Below, piece after piece: positions 45,191 to 54,597 of a stretch of DNA of 64,000 nt; the stretch's first letter is position 1; the number at the start of each line of letters is the position of its first letter. The notes below the pieces were generated by a model that saw only the letters and a list, made by a program, of their open reading frames with translations, made no database searches and was not told where the DNA came from. The position numbers were made by a program, and so were the translations under genes. Origin of the DNA: Saprospiraceae bacterium (GTDB lineage: Bacteria > Bacteroidota > Bacteroidia > Chitinophagales > Saprospiraceae); assembly GCA_020631235.1 (NCBI GenBank), contig JAHDHQ010000015.1, positions 1 through 64,000 of the forward strand, read 5' to 3'.

Positions 45191-46543
45191 ATGAAGAATT
45201 TAAGACACATCTCATTACTTTTTTTAGGAGTAATTTTAGCAGGCTCTTGTGCTAAAGACAAAATGCCATTACTCATTGAATTCGATACAGAATTAAGAAA
45301 TTTAATCCAGCAAACATCCCCAGATGGCACATTAGATTTCTATATATTACCAGATGAGAAAGATGTTCATTTAATACCTGCGGACCCGAAAAATCCGCTT
45401 ACTCAAGATAAAATTGATTTAGGTAAAATGATGTTTTATGAGACAGGATTAGGTCAGGATGCTATTTATGAATCAAGCAGAGGTACTTACTCTTGTGCAA
45501 CATGTCACATTCCTTCTGCGGGATTTAGACCAGGAAACTTCCAAGGGATTGCGGACGGTGGTTTAGGTTACGGAGTTAATGGAGAAGGACGTGTTAAAAA
45601 CCCAGATTATCTTGAAAGCGAATTGGATGTACAAAGTGCAAGACCGCTTACATTAGCTAATGTCGCTTATGTAAAGAATACTTTTTGGAACGGCCAATTT
45701 GGAGCTACTGGTGTGAATGAGGGTACTAACGAACTATGGGATTGTGATCCAGATGTACATGAAGCCACAGAACTCAATATTGAAGGATTCGAAGGTATTG
45801 AAACACAAAATATGGAAGGACTAATCGTCCATAGGATAAGCATCAACAAAGAGTTGCTCGATTCATTAAACTTATTAACTCTATATGATAAAGTGTTCGC
45901 AGATTTTCCTGAAGAAGAGCGATATACAACAAGAACTGCTTCATTTGCATATTCTGCTTACATACGTTCTATAATAACACACAAGGCTCCATTTCAAGAT
46001 TGGTTAAAGGGAAATAATAATGCGCTGAATTACGATGAAAAACAAGGTGGTATCCTGTTTTTTGGCAAAGCTAATTGTTATTTATGCCACTACAATGAAA
46101 ACTTAGGTTCTCCTGAATTCCACGCTTTAGGTGTTAAGGATATGTACCAAACTATTTCTTACAATGCCTTTGCTGATGATCGAAGAAATTTCGGGAGGGG
46201 TGCGTTTACTAAAGACCCCGCAGACAACTATAAATTCAAAGTTCCTGGAATTTACAATATGGAAGGAACTCCATTTTACTTTCATGGAGCGAGTAAAAGA
46301 AGTTTAAGGGAGGTGATAGAATATAAAAACATTGCTCAATCCGAAAATGAAAATGTTACGGAACTATCAAATAAATTTCTTCCATTAAACTTAACAGAAG
46401 ATGAAATTACCTATTTGACAGCATTTGTAAAGAATGCACTTAGAGATCCTGACGTAGAACGGTTTCAGCCTGTAGAATTACCTTCTGGCTCTTGTTTTCC
46501 AAACAGTGATCCTGATTCGCAAGCGGACTTAGGGTGTAAATAA
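45191..46543 (+). CDS. Diheme cytochrome c peroxidase/MauG-family lipoprotein
   Basis: A 450-residue exported protein with a lipobox LAGSC (about Cys20). Two haem motifs are visible: SCATCHIP (about 97-101) and CYLCH (about 297), as in bacterial CCP and MauG proteins. The first half contains the DLGKMMFYETGLG segment; the late RRNFGRGAFTKDPAD region belongs to the family's peroxidase domain. It reduces peroxide with electrons from a cytochrome, or oxidises a protein partner as MauG does. The 180-bp upstream gap holds a TACATTTG box at 45078-45085 as a possible promoter. Confidence 0.85.
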   Translation: MKNLRHISLLFLGVILAGSCAKDKMPLLIEFDTELRNLIQQTSPDGTLDFYILPDEKDVHLIPADPKNPLTQDKIDLGKMMFYETGLGQDAIYESSRGTYSCATCHIPSAGFRPGNFQGIADGGLGYGVNGEGRVKNPDYLESELDVQSARPLTLANVAYVKNTFWNGQFGATGVNEGTNELWDCDPDVHEATELNIEGFEGIETQNMEGLIVHRISINKELLDSLNLLTLYDKVFADFPEEERYTTRTASFAYSAYIRSIITHKAPFQDWLKGNNNALNYDEKQGGILFFGKANCYLCHYNENLGSPEFHALGVKDMYQTISYNAFADDRRNFGRGAFTKDPADNYKFKVPGIYNMEGTPFYFHGASKRSLREVIEYKNIAQSENENVTELSNKFLPLNLTEDEITYLTAFVKNALRDPDVERFQPVELPSGSCFPNSDPDSQADLGCK

Positions 46544-46568
46544 ATAGTAGAAAAAATATATCAAAAAG

Positions 46569-46595
46569 AGCCTTCAGTTTATGAGGGCTTTTTTT
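46569..46595 (+). terminator. Rho-independent terminator after the MauG-family gene
   Basis: An 8-bp stem with one G-T pair (46569-46576 with 46582-46589), 5-nt loop, then T6. It lies about 26 nt after the stop codon. On its left an A5 run makes it work for the convergent pentapeptide gene as well, so it may be bidirectional. Confidence 0.7.
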
Positions 46596-47163
46596 ATGTT
46601 CTAATTTTGATGCCAAAATCACCTAATAAGTTAAGCAAAGAATCTTGAGAAAAAACAGCTCCCTTTAATCGATTATTCATGGGATTTATGCTGAAGTTTT
46701 TTGCTTCACTAAAATCAGCATGGCTAAGATTTGTTTTATCAAATGTAACTCCTTCCAAATCACTGCCAGTAAATGAAGCCTTAGTTAAGTCCGTTTCTGT
46801 GAAATCCGTTCCTTTAAGAAGGCAATCATTAAATGCTGTGTTTTTGATCTTGAGTTTATAAAAAGAAGCATGCTCTAAATAACATGCTTTAAACTCAAAA
46901 GATAATCCTATTGTGTTGCAATCTTCAAATCGCAAACCAAGCATTTTACACTCTTTGAATGTTACCTTTTGAAAGGAAGTATTTTGTAAGCATGCGTTGC
47001 TAAAGTTACATTCCGAAAAGCTACAATTAATAAACTTATCATTCGATAAATCTAAATTACTAAAGTCACATTGCGTAAAAGAGCAATCATCGAATATCGA
47101 TTCTCCAATAAGTTCTTTGGTAAAATTTTCAGCATCAAAAATTACTTCATCAAAGTACTTCAT
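46594..47163 (-). CDS. Pentapeptide-repeat protein
   Basis: A 189-residue protein made almost wholly of pentapeptide repeats (A/C/S-x-F/L-x-x), for example CDFSNLDLSNDKFINCSFSE, giving a right-handed four-sided beta-helix. Some such proteins mimic DNA and protect gyrase (Qnr type); here there is no conserved loop to suggest that, so the role is unknown. Its gene is followed on the minus strand by the bidirectional terminator, and it begins 22 nt after the stop of the HU-SPOR gene. Confidence 0.85.
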   Translation of the reverse strand: MKYFDEVIFDAENFTKELIGESIFDDCSFTQCDFSNLDLSNDKFINCSFSECNFSNACLQNTSFQKVTFKECKMLGLRFEDCNTIGLSFEFKACYLEHASFYKLKIKNTAFNDCLLKGTDFTETDLTKASFTGSDLEGVTFDKTNLSHADFSEAKNFSINPMNNRLKGAVFSQDSLLNLLGDFGIKIRT

Positions 47164-47185
47164 AGTACTATATCCAATCTAGAGA

Positions 47186-48331
47186 TTAATATTCAACATT
47201 AGGCACCAAATACCAAGATTGATCACCTAATTGACTTCTTACTTCACTAATGTATTCTTTTAAATCTACTTTTGCGCAAGCAAACTTGAAGCCTACCCGG
47301 ATGTAAGGACCATACTTTTCTGTATAGGTGGTCAGTCCTTTTTCCTTTATTTTATAAATAATATCTGTGATATTTGACTCATTACGGTAGGATCCAACAA
47401 TGATGATACACTCTTCAGGATTAGCGGTTTCTTGTACCTTATTCGAAGCCACAGCAGCTGCTCCATCTTCGGCATTTTGAACTTCTGCATCTAACATCTT
47501 TTCCTCTGGATGGATGCTAGTGTCCATTGAAGTAGCCATGCTATCTTGAGATTTCTTTTTTGAAGATTGATAGTTATTATTGTTATACCAAGAAACACCA
47601 TAGACTATTCCACCAATTAATAATAAAGTAAAAACTAATGGAATAAGCCACGCAAGATTTCTGCCTTCATCATAATCAGAATAGTCTACTGGTTCGATTT
47701 CCTTTTGAATAGGTGTATTCTTTTTTTGTACAAAATCCTTTTCTACTTTCTGTTCTTTTACTATTGGCTTTGAATCTGCATTTACGAGTTCAGCTTTAGG
47801 TGTTTTTTGTTCAATATTGCTATCCCTAATTGTACTTCTTTGATCATTTGCATCAGCAATACTTGTATGCTTAATTTGAGGATCATCCTTGGGCTGCTTA
47901 GTTGTTGGGTCTTTTATAATATGCTGGACTTCTAATTCAGGAAGCGATTCTTTCAGCCAAGCATTTAAAAAACTAGAAGCTTCAAAATGAACTTTCCCAT
48001 CTGTCCCTCTTTGCAGCACACCAAAATTTTTGATGAGGACCTTATCATAATTTAAAAAACCATTCAGTACTTGGTTTGAAAAATTATTAAGCACTTTCAA
48101 TGCTTTTTTCTCTGATAAAGAATAGCGATCCATTAACAGCCCAAGCATTTCACTTGATTCATGATGCTTTTCAGAAAAAACGATCGTAGAAGAAGGTGGT
48201 TTTATGCTTTTCTTTCCAGGATTAAAAGCTGCTCCATCATATTTAATTTCAAAGCTACCTACACCTGGTAAATTCACTTTATCGTGTTTGAATAAAGCTT
48301 CAACAATAATTTCTGAAATATTTATCTGCAT
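47186..48331 (-). CDS. HU (CCDC81-type) domain protein with transmembrane segment and SPOR domain
   Basis: A 381-residue protein. Residues about 1-130 hold two HU/CCDC81-like domains (LPGVGSFEIKY...FNPGKKSI); then a long charged linker, a membrane span near residue 229 (LAWLIPLVFTLLLIGGIVYGV), and a C-terminal SPOR domain (about 305-378; IIVGSYRNESNITDII) that binds peptidoglycan at septal sites. This architecture is common in Bacteroidota. It may link envelope and nucleoid, or the HU domains may bind proteins, not DNA. A TATCTTTG box lies at 48356-48363. Confidence 0.82.
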   Translation of the reverse strand: MQINISEIIVEALFKHDKVNLPGVGSFEIKYDGAAFNPGKKSIKPPSSTIVFSEKHHESSEMLGLLMDRYSLSEKKALKVLNNFSNQVLNGFLNYDKVLIKNFGVLQRGTDGKVHFEASSFLNAWLKESLPELEVQHIIKDPTTKQPKDDPQIKHTSIADANDQRSTIRDSNIEQKTPKAELVNADSKPIVKEQKVEKDFVQKKNTPIQKEIEPVDYSDYDEGRNLAWLIPLVFTLLLIGGIVYGVSWYNNNNYQSSKKKSQDSMATSMDTSIHPEEKMLDAEVQNAEDGAAAVASNKVQETANPEECIIIVGSYRNESNITDIIYKIKEKGLTTYTEKYGPYIRVGFKFACAKVDLKEYISEVRSQLGDQSWYLVPNVEY

Positions 48332-48355
48332 ATGAATGAATTCGAATTACTTTCG

Positions 48356-48363
48356 CAAAGATA
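48356..48363 (-). promoter_or_regulatory. Promoter box of the HU-SPOR gene
   Basis: On the minus strand TATCTTTG matches TAnnTTTG, 24 nt before the ATG at 48331, with a TTG at 48380-48382 16 nt further upstream, a little short of the usual spacing. Confidence 0.45.
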
Positions 48364-48460
48364 GATATTTAATATATTACAAAAAAGTATAATACATTAT
48401 GCTTTTGTTCTAGACTTTTAAAATACGAATTATTACGAACACAATTAAATAAGGTAAATA

Positions 48461-49414
48461 TTGAAATTTAGATCTTCATATAAAATTATTGTGATCATAG
48501 TTTCTGCTTATATGTTGCTGGCCATCGTATGGTGGACCGTATTATTATTGCAGCAAAATGACATGATCCTTGATTTATCTACGGAATTAAGGCAAAAGGC
48601 AGGCATTTTGGTGGGATTTGATGAAGCTAAATCGGAAAGACAATATAGAATGATCTATAGCGAAAGTATCGTTTTTGGCTTAGCATTGTTGACGGGTATG
48701 TATTTACTCTATCGATCTTATAAGAAAGAACTCTTAATCCAGACTAATAAATCCAATTTCCTCCTATCCATAACTCATGAATTGAAAACTCCAATCACTG
48801 CAATTAAATTATTTTTACAAACCGTAAATAAGAGAATGAAAGGAGACCCTTCGCTGAGCAATATTAACGATCAAGCTTTAGCAGAAACAGACCGATTAGA
48901 AAATATCATCAACAAATTACTTACGGCCAATAAATTAGAAACTGCTTTTGATTATGTTAAAGAAGCATTAGATCCTAACCATATAATTAGTCAACGAATC
49001 GATCAATTTTTATGGAGAAAAAAAGATATGCAGATTAGCTACGAATCTACAGATGACGCAATCATATTCTTTGATCAGTCGGCTTTCACATCTATTGTGG
49101 ATAATCTAATAGAAAATGCTTACAAGTACTCAAGCGATAGAAAACAGCTCAATATTAAAAGATGGTCAGAACAATCCTACACATTTATCAGTTTTAATGA
49201 CCTAGGTGTCGGCATTCCTGATTCAGAAAAAAGGCAAGTTTTTCAGAAATTTTATCGAATTGGCGATGAAGAAACTCGAAACTCTAAAGGAACAGGTCTT
49301 GGCCTTTATATTGTAAAACAATTTGTAGATCATCACAAAGCCAACATAAAAATCAAAGACAATCACCCTAGCGGCAGTCAATTTATTCTTCAAATAAAAA
49401 AGCATGAAACGTAG
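48461..49414 (+). CDS. Sensor histidine kinase
   Basis: A 317-residue membrane kinase with two spans (about 8-28 and 64-82) and a short periplasmic loop of about 35 residues, so it may sense a membrane or envelope signal; no PAS or HAMP domain is evident. Kinase motifs: H-box SITHELKTPITAI, N-box DNLIENAYKYS, G1 DLGVGIP and G2 GTGLGLYIV. TTG at 48461 must be the start: an in-frame stop (48455-48457) precedes it and the first ATG is inside the first span. It overlaps the response regulator gene by 11 nt. Confidence 0.92.
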   Translation: MKFRSSYKIIVIIVSAYMLLAIVWWTVLLLQQNDMILDLSTELRQKAGILVGFDEAKSERQYRMIYSESIVFGLALLTGMYLLYRSYKKELLIQTNKSNFLLSITHELKTPITAIKLFLQTVNKRMKGDPSLSNINDQALAETDRLENIINKLLTANKLETAFDYVKEALDPNHIISQRIDQFLWRKKDMQISYESTDDAIIFFDQSAFTSIVDNLIENAYKYSSDRKQLNIKRWSEQSYTFISFNDLGVGIPDSEKRQVFQKFYRIGDEETRNSKGTGLGLYIVKQFVDHHKANIKIKDNHPSGSQFILQIKKHET

Positions 49415-50093
49415 AATTTTACTTGCAGAAGACGAAATTAACATACGGAGTATGCTAAAGTACAATCTTGAAGAAGAAGGCTTCGAAACCGTTGAAGCGG
49501 CTGATGGTGCTATCGCCAAAGAAAAATTGAGTAGTGAACATTTTGATTTATTATTGCTGGATCTAATGATGCCTAAATTCTCAGGACTAGAGGTTTTAGA
49601 TTACATTAACACAGAAAACCTACATCTTCCTATCATTATTTTGTCCGCCAAAGACAACGCAAGCGATCGAGTTGAAGGTTTAAGGAAAGGAGCCGATGAT
49701 TATGTTACCAAACCTTTTAATCTGGAAGAATTGCTCCTAAGAATCGAAAAATTAATCAATCGAAAAACCACAAGTCAGGAAACGTATTCTTCAGTTTTAA
49801 ATTTTGGAGCAAACAGCATAGATTTCGAATCTTACGAAGCCATGACAACAGCCGGCAAAATTGCACTTACGAAAACTGAAGTTGCCATTTTAAAACTACT
49901 TCATCAACGAAAAAACCAAGTGGTTTCAAGAAAAGAAATTCTAAACAGTGTTTATGGATTCGAAGTATTCCCAGCTACTAGAACCATCGACAATTTCATT
50001 ATGTCATTTAGAAAGTACTTCGAAATAGACCCTAAGAATCCACAGTATTTTGTGTCAGTGAGAGGAATAGGATATAAACTTGTGCTTACGTAA
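49404..50093 (+). CDS. OmpR/PhoB-family response regulator
   Basis: A 229-residue two-domain regulator. The receiver domain (about 1-120) has the acid pocket AEDE, phospho-acceptor Asp53 in LLDLMMP, Thr/Ser in ILSAKD and Lys in YVTKPF. The C-terminal winged helix (about 130-229) ends in FVSVRGIGYKL, typical for OmpR/PhoB. It works with the overlapping kinase gene; targets are unknown. The last 8 nt overlap the convergent AlkD-type gene. Confidence 0.94.
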   Translation: MKRRILLAEDEINIRSMLKYNLEEEGFETVEAADGAIAKEKLSSEHFDLLLLDLMMPKFSGLEVLDYINTENLHLPIIILSAKDNASDRVEGLRKGADDYVTKPFNLEELLLRIEKLINRKTTSQETYSSVLNFGANSIDFESYEAMTTAGKIALTKTEVAILKLLHQRKNQVVSRKEILNSVYGFEVFPATRTIDNFIMSFRKYFEIDPKNPQYFVSVRGIGYKLVLT

Positions 50094-50757
50094 AATGCTT
50101 TAAAGCTTCGCGCTTTGTTAAATTGGCTAAATCTGTGTTTTCGTTTACAAAGTCCACCACTAGCTCTGGCTGGAATCTAGCCAATTGTCGTAAGGACCAC
50201 CCTGCCGCTTTATTAATAAAGAATTCTTTAGACCCGATTTGACTTCTAATTAACTCAAACAAAAGTTCGGTATCCACCTCATTTTTATATTTAAGTTGGA
50301 AGATCATACTCGATCTAATCAACCACTTATTTCCGCTAGCCATCCATCTTTCTACATTTGGGTAGACCAATGTTGGGTGTTTTTTAAAAATAGTTCCTAG
50401 ACAAGTGGGCGCTAAAAAATCAACAGTATCCCACCAAGATTTGCTGACTATCAATGACTCAATCCAAGGCAAATCTTTGTCAGATAATTGTTTTAACTGC
50501 TTTTTTAGTAAATCATTAGCTACATACTGATACTCTCGTTGTTTCTTTAGCCAAAGTATATCGACCAATTCGCGAAGGTGATTAATCACTATGGGCTTCC
50601 CTTCTTGATACAGATATTTAACAATCTCCTTCCGTTCAGGTGCAGTAATCCCATAATATTGGAAAAGATGCTTCATATATGCTTCCATTTGGATAGACTT
50701 GTCTGGTTTTTTTTTGTCTATCATCATGCGATCCAACTGGGCTAACCATTCCTTCAT
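50086..50757 (-). CDS. AlkD-type DNA alkylation-repair glycosylase
   Basis: A 223-residue HEAT-repeat protein of the DNA_alkylation family, AlkD branch: helices with YYGITAPERKEIVKYLY, LWLKKQREYQYVAN, and SKSWWDTVDFLAP (the W/D-bearing helix of the alkylated-base site). AlkD removes bulky cationic lesions such as N7-alkylguanine without base flipping. Together with AlkC (37535) the cell has two different HEAT glycosylases in 13 kb. Overlaps the response regulator by 8 nt, convergent, and diverges from rarA with 34 nt between. Confidence 0.85.
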   Translation of the reverse strand: MKEWLAQLDRMMIDKKKPDKSIQMEAYMKHLFQYYGITAPERKEIVKYLYQEGKPIVINHLRELVDILWLKKQREYQYVANDLLKKQLKQLSDKDLPWIESLIVSKSWWDTVDFLAPTCLGTIFKKHPTLVYPNVERWMASGNKWLIRSSMIFQLKYKNEVDTELLFELIRSQIGSKEFFINKAAGWSLRQLARFQPELVVDFVNENTDLANLTKREALKHFT

Positions 50758-50791
50758 AAAATCATTATTTTTACATCTAAATATACATTAA

Positions 50792-52066
50792 TTGAAACCA
50801 CTAGCGGAAAGATTGAGGCCTAAAGACTTAGATCAGTATTTAGGTCAAACACAAATTGTAGGTAAAGATAAACCGCTGAGAAAAATAATAGAAAAGGGTG
50901 ATATGCATTCTTGCATATTTTGGGGTCCTCCTGGTGTAGGAAAAACAACATTGGCCCTCATCATAGCCAAAAGTTTAAAAAGACCATTTTCTCAATTAAG
51001 TGCCATAAATGCAGGTGTAAAAGATATCAGGGAAGCTATTTCTAAAGCAAAAAATCAGCAATTCTTTGATCGAGCAACACCCATATTATTTATAGACGAA
51101 ATACACCGATTTAGCAAATCCCAACAGGATGCACTGCTGGGCGCTGTCGAAACAGGCACGTTGACTCTCATTGGTGCAACCACTGAAAACCCCTCATTCG
51201 AAGTAATCCCCGCATTGTTATCAAGATGTCAAGTGTATGTGTTAGAGCATCACAGTGCGGAAGAACTAAAAATATTAGCCGACACAGCCGTTTCTCAAGA
51301 TGAGTTTCTGAAGAAAAAAAACATCAGTATCAAAGAATATGATTTGTTACTTAGATTCAGTGGAGGCGATGCTAGAAAATTGCTCAACTGCCTAGAAATT
51401 GTCATTCAAAGTCATGATGGAAGCTCAGATTTAATCATTGATAATGCCATGGTAGAGGCAAGCATCCAGCAAAACATTGTCCGTTTTGACAAATCAGGCG
51501 AAATGCATTATGACCTTATATCCGCTTTTATTAAATCTATCCGCGGTTCTGATCCTGATGCAACGGTCTACTATTTAGCGCGCATGCTTGCTGGAGGAGA
51601 AGACCCTTTATTTATTTGTAGAAGAATGATCATCGCTGCTTCTGAAGATATTGGCTTAGCAAACCCAAATGCGTTACTACTGGCCAATAATTGTTTCCAA
51701 GCGGTCCATAAAATAGGTGCCCATGAAGGAAGAATTCCTATGAGTCAAACAGCTATATATTTAGCTTTATCAGCAAAAAGTAATTCAGCCTACCAGGCTA
51801 TAAATGCGGCTATGGCGAAAGTCAAGGAAACAGGAAATGTTTCGATTCCACTACACCTAAGGAATGCACCCACTCAATTAATGAAAGATTTAAATTATGG
51901 TGCTAATTACAAATATGCTCATGATTATGACCAAAACTACGTAGAACAAGACTACCTACCTGATTCTTTGGTAGATCAAACATTTTATGTAGCCCAAAAA
52001 AATGCAGCTGAAGAAAAATTAAATCAGTACATAAGAAGCATGAAGGACAAAAAAACTAAGCCATAA
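50792..52066 (+). CDS. rarA: Replication-associated recombination protein RarA (MgsA) AAA+ ATPase
   Basis: A 424-residue clamp-loader-like ATPase. Walker A GPPGVGKTT (45-53), Walker B FIDEIHRF, sensor 1 GATTENPSFE, sensor 2 GGDARKLLN, and the C-terminal MgsA domain (about 270-420) are all visible. RarA acts at stalled replication forks. The start is TTG at 50792: the codon just before it in frame is a stop (TAA), and the protein begins exactly at the family's conserved PLAERLRPK. No ATG can serve. Confidence 0.94.
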   Translation: MKPLAERLRPKDLDQYLGQTQIVGKDKPLRKIIEKGDMHSCIFWGPPGVGKTTLALIIAKSLKRPFSQLSAINAGVKDIREAISKAKNQQFFDRATPILFIDEIHRFSKSQQDALLGAVETGTLTLIGATTENPSFEVIPALLSRCQVYVLEHHSAEELKILADTAVSQDEFLKKKNISIKEYDLLLRFSGGDARKLLNCLEIVIQSHDGSSDLIIDNAMVEASIQQNIVRFDKSGEMHYDLISAFIKSIRGSDPDATVYYLARMLAGGEDPLFICRRMIIAASEDIGLANPNALLLANNCFQAVHKIGAHEGRIPMSQTAIYLALSAKSNSAYQAINAAMAKVKETGNVSIPLHLRNAPTQLMKDLNYGANYKYAHDYDQNYVEQDYLPDSLVDQTFYVAQKNAAEEKLNQYIRSMKDKKTKP

Positions 52067-52071
52067 TTCAA

Positions 52072-52079
52072 TATATTTG
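52072..52079 (+). promoter_or_regulatory. -7 box for the 52098 gene
   Basis: TATATTTG matches TAnnTTTG, 18 nt before the ATG at 52098 and 5 nt after the rarA stop. No clear -33 TTG. Confidence 0.4.
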
Positions 52080-52097
52080 CAGCAAAAAATTACAACA

Positions 52098-52805
52098 ATG
52101 AAACAAATTCTATTTAGTTTATTAATCTTATTTACTTGCTCCTTCTCTAGTTTTGCTCAACAATACTTCTCAAGTCCTGTTGAATCTTTTAGTAAAAAGA
52201 AACCAGCATATATCACTATGCAAGATGGAAAAGAAGTTGAATGCAAATTCAAATCAATGAAACGCAGTAAAGGTTTAATCAAAGAAATTACTGTTTGGGT
52301 CAATGAGAAAAAAACAACATTTGCTGCTACTGACATCAAAGAAATGTACTTACCACAAAGTGGTTTGGACAAATTAAATAAAGCTGTGGATTTTATAAAT
52401 GATGCCACTCAATGGGACTCTGAAGATATTAATATGGACCATATAAAAGATGGATATTCTTACTTCATTCAATCACCTACACAATTAAGTAAAAAGAAAA
52501 AAGGAGATGTATTGATGCAGTTATTAAACCCTGCTTTCGCATCGAAAGTTATGGTCTTTCACGATCCGTTTGCCAGTGAGTCAGCATCTGCAAATGTAGG
52601 TGGTATTAAAGTAGCAGGTGGAAATGATAAATCATACTTTGTAAAAGTAGGAAATGCCGCTGCTTTTAAAGTCAGAAAAAAGGATTACAGCGATTACATA
52701 AATACCATTTTTGCGGATTGTGGAGTAAGTGGCTCAGCCAAAACTTACAAATGGTCAAATTTTGCTGAAGAATTAATGAATTATACGAAAGAGTGTAACA
52801 ACTAA
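52098..52805 (+). CDS. Hypothetical secreted protein
   Basis: A 235-residue exported protein: signal peptide (about 1-20, ending SFAQQ) and a mature part with beta-rich N-terminal half (ITMQDGKEVECKFKSMKRSKG) and a Lys-rich, partly helical end. It has two Cys in the last 40 residues (ADCGVS and KECNN). No family recognised. The ATG at 52098 begins the signal peptide and follows the promoter box; an upstream start at 52077 is rejected. The acyl-CoA dehydrogenase starts 5 nt after its stop. Confidence 0.65.
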   Translation: MKQILFSLLILFTCSFSSFAQQYFSSPVESFSKKKPAYITMQDGKEVECKFKSMKRSKGLIKEITVWVNEKKTTFAATDIKEMYLPQSGLDKLNKAVDFINDATQWDSEDINMDHIKDGYSYFIQSPTQLSKKKKGDVLMQLLNPAFASKVMVFHDPFASESASANVGGIKVAGGNDKSYFVKVGNAAAFKVRKKDYSDYINTIFADCGVSGSAKTYKWSNFAEELMNYTKECNN

Positions 52806-52810
52806 AATAT

Positions 52811-53935
52811 ATGAACGATCTTGATCTAATCAAACAGTCAGCAAAAGAATTTGCAGAAAAACATATTCGTCCTAATGTAATGAAATGGGACGAATCACAA
52901 GAATTTCCCGTCGAACTTATGCGCGCTTTAGGTGAGCAGGGTTTTTTGGGTGTCTTGGTACCTGAGGAATATGGTGGAGCCAATTTAGGATATCAGGCTT
53001 ACATAAGCATCATAGACGAAATTGCTCAAGTTTGTGGATCAATCGGTCTTTCAGTCGCCGCACACAATTCTTTGTGCACCAATCATATTTTAAGTTTTGG
53101 TAGTGAAGCCATCAAACAAAAATATTTGCCAAAATTGGCTTCTGGTGAATATATCGGGGCTTGGGGATTGACAGAAGCAAATACTGGTAGTGATGCTTTA
53201 CGTATGACCTGCGTTGCGGAAGATAAGGGAGATTACTACGAATTAAATGGTGCCAAAAATTGGATCACACATGGTATTTCTGGTGATGTTGCTGTGGTAC
53301 TTGCTCGTACGGGTGATTTATTAGATAGCCGAGGAATTACTGCCTTTGTTGTCGAAAGGGGAACACCTGGTTTTTCTGGAGGAAAAAAAGAGAATAAGCT
53401 AGGAATGCGCGCTTCGGAAACAGCAGAAATGATTTTTGATCAGGTTAAAGTTCCTAAAGAAAATGTATTAGGGAATGTAGGCGAAGGATTTATCCAAGCC
53501 ATGAAAATATTAGATGGAGGCCGCATAAGTATTGCGGCCCTTTCCATAGGTATAGCACGTGGAGCTTACAAAGCAGCCTTACGTTATGCTCAAGAAAGAG
53601 AACAATTTGGAAAACCAATAGCTCGGTTCCAAGCGATAGCCTTCAAACTCGCTGATATGGCCACAAAAATAGAAGCTTCCGAATTGTTGACTAGGCAAGC
53701 AGCAAGTCTAAAAATGAATGGTCAAAAGATGACAAAAGAATCAGCTATGGCTAAGTATTTTGCTTCAGAAACGGCTGTAGAGGTATCTACAGATGCTGTC
53801 CAAATATTTGGAGGATACGGATATACGAAAGATTTTCCGGTAGAAAAGTTTTATAGAGATTCTAAACTTTGCACTATCGGAGAAGGTACCTCTGAGATTC
53901 AAAAATTAGTCATTTCGAGAAATATTCTCGATTAA
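52811..53935 (+). CDS. Acyl-CoA dehydrogenase
   Basis: A 374-residue flavoenzyme for the first step of beta-oxidation. It has the LTEANTGSDA flavin signature (about 117-126), the FAD-binding ITHG segment, and the catalytic base E358 in GEGTSEIQ, placed as in short- and medium-chain enzymes. Chain-length specificity is not readable. Its last 30 nt overlap the end of the convergent Nudix gene, an unusually long convergent overlap for this window. Confidence 0.92.
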   Translation: MNDLDLIKQSAKEFAEKHIRPNVMKWDESQEFPVELMRALGEQGFLGVLVPEEYGGANLGYQAYISIIDEIAQVCGSIGLSVAAHNSLCTNHILSFGSEAIKQKYLPKLASGEYIGAWGLTEANTGSDALRMTCVAEDKGDYYELNGAKNWITHGISGDVAVVLARTGDLLDSRGITAFVVERGTPGFSGGKKENKLGMRASETAEMIFDQVKVPKENVLGNVGEGFIQAMKILDGGRISIAALSIGIARGAYKAALRYAQEREQFGKPIARFQAIAFKLADMATKIEASELLTRQAASLKMNGQKMTKESAMAKYFASETAVEVSTDAVQIFGGYGYTKDFPVEKFYRDSKLCTIGEGTSEIQKLVISRNILD

Positions 53936-54562
53936 TTTTTGTTCGTAAGCTTGTAAAACATTTTTTAGGTTAGAATAGAGTATACTGCTATGTTTTTTGA
54001 GCATGTCATTGAGTTGCATCCACTCTACCCTTTCGATTCCTTCGGCAGCTTGAGGTGTTACTGATTGGTTATGTGTTTTCATCAGGTACCAATGAGATTT
54101 TTTGATGGCTCGAATACCTGATTTAGTTTTATACGTGTGTTTGGTAACACATAATTTATACTCTAAATTTAAGTCAGTGACACCAGTCTCCTCTTCTACC
54201 TCACGAATAGCCGCTTGTTTTTTTCTTTCCTTAGACTCTAGCTTGCCTTTTGGCAAATCCCAATACCCTCGTTTATAAATGAATAAAATTTCATTCAATT
54301 CATTTATGACCAAACCTCCAGCGGCAGTCACCGTTTTATAGAGTGCTTTAAAAGCCTGTTTTAATTCGTCAAAAAGTGGATAGTGAATGATGACGGTAAT
54401 TTTCTCATCATTCTTTTCTATCATGTCTATATAATTAAGCAAATACTTTTGCTTACCTGGGTATCTGTATATTTTGTGCGTCGGATATATACTCAATGTT
54501 TGTTCAAGTTTGGTGGAATCTTCTAAAACCAACAAAGTGCTATTTATATAGATTTTGTACAT
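53906..54562 (-). CDS. Nudix hydrolase
   Basis: A 218-residue protein with a full Nudix box (GKLESKERKKQAAIREVEEE, then TGV; GX5EX7REUXEEXGU) in the C-terminal half and an N-terminal domain of about 85 residues that I do not recognise. It should cleave a nucleoside diphosphate linked to another group. ATG at 54562 is preferred over an upstream GTG (54571). It diverges from pyrE with 35 nt between, and its end overlaps the acyl-CoA dehydrogenase by 30 nt. Confidence 0.87.
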   Translation of the reverse strand: MYKIYINSTLLVLEDSTKLEQTLSIYPTHKIYRYPGKQKYLLNYIDMIEKNDEKITVIIHYPLFDELKQAFKALYKTVTAAGGLVINELNEILFIYKRGYWDLPKGKLESKERKKQAAIREVEEETGVTDLNLEYKLCVTKHTYKTKSGIRAIKKSHWYLMKTHNQSVTPQAAEGIERVEWMQLNDMLKKHSSILYSNLKNVLQAYEQKLIENISRND

Positions 54563-54597
54563 TTGCGACACTTGAAAGAAAAAAGTAATATTACCTG

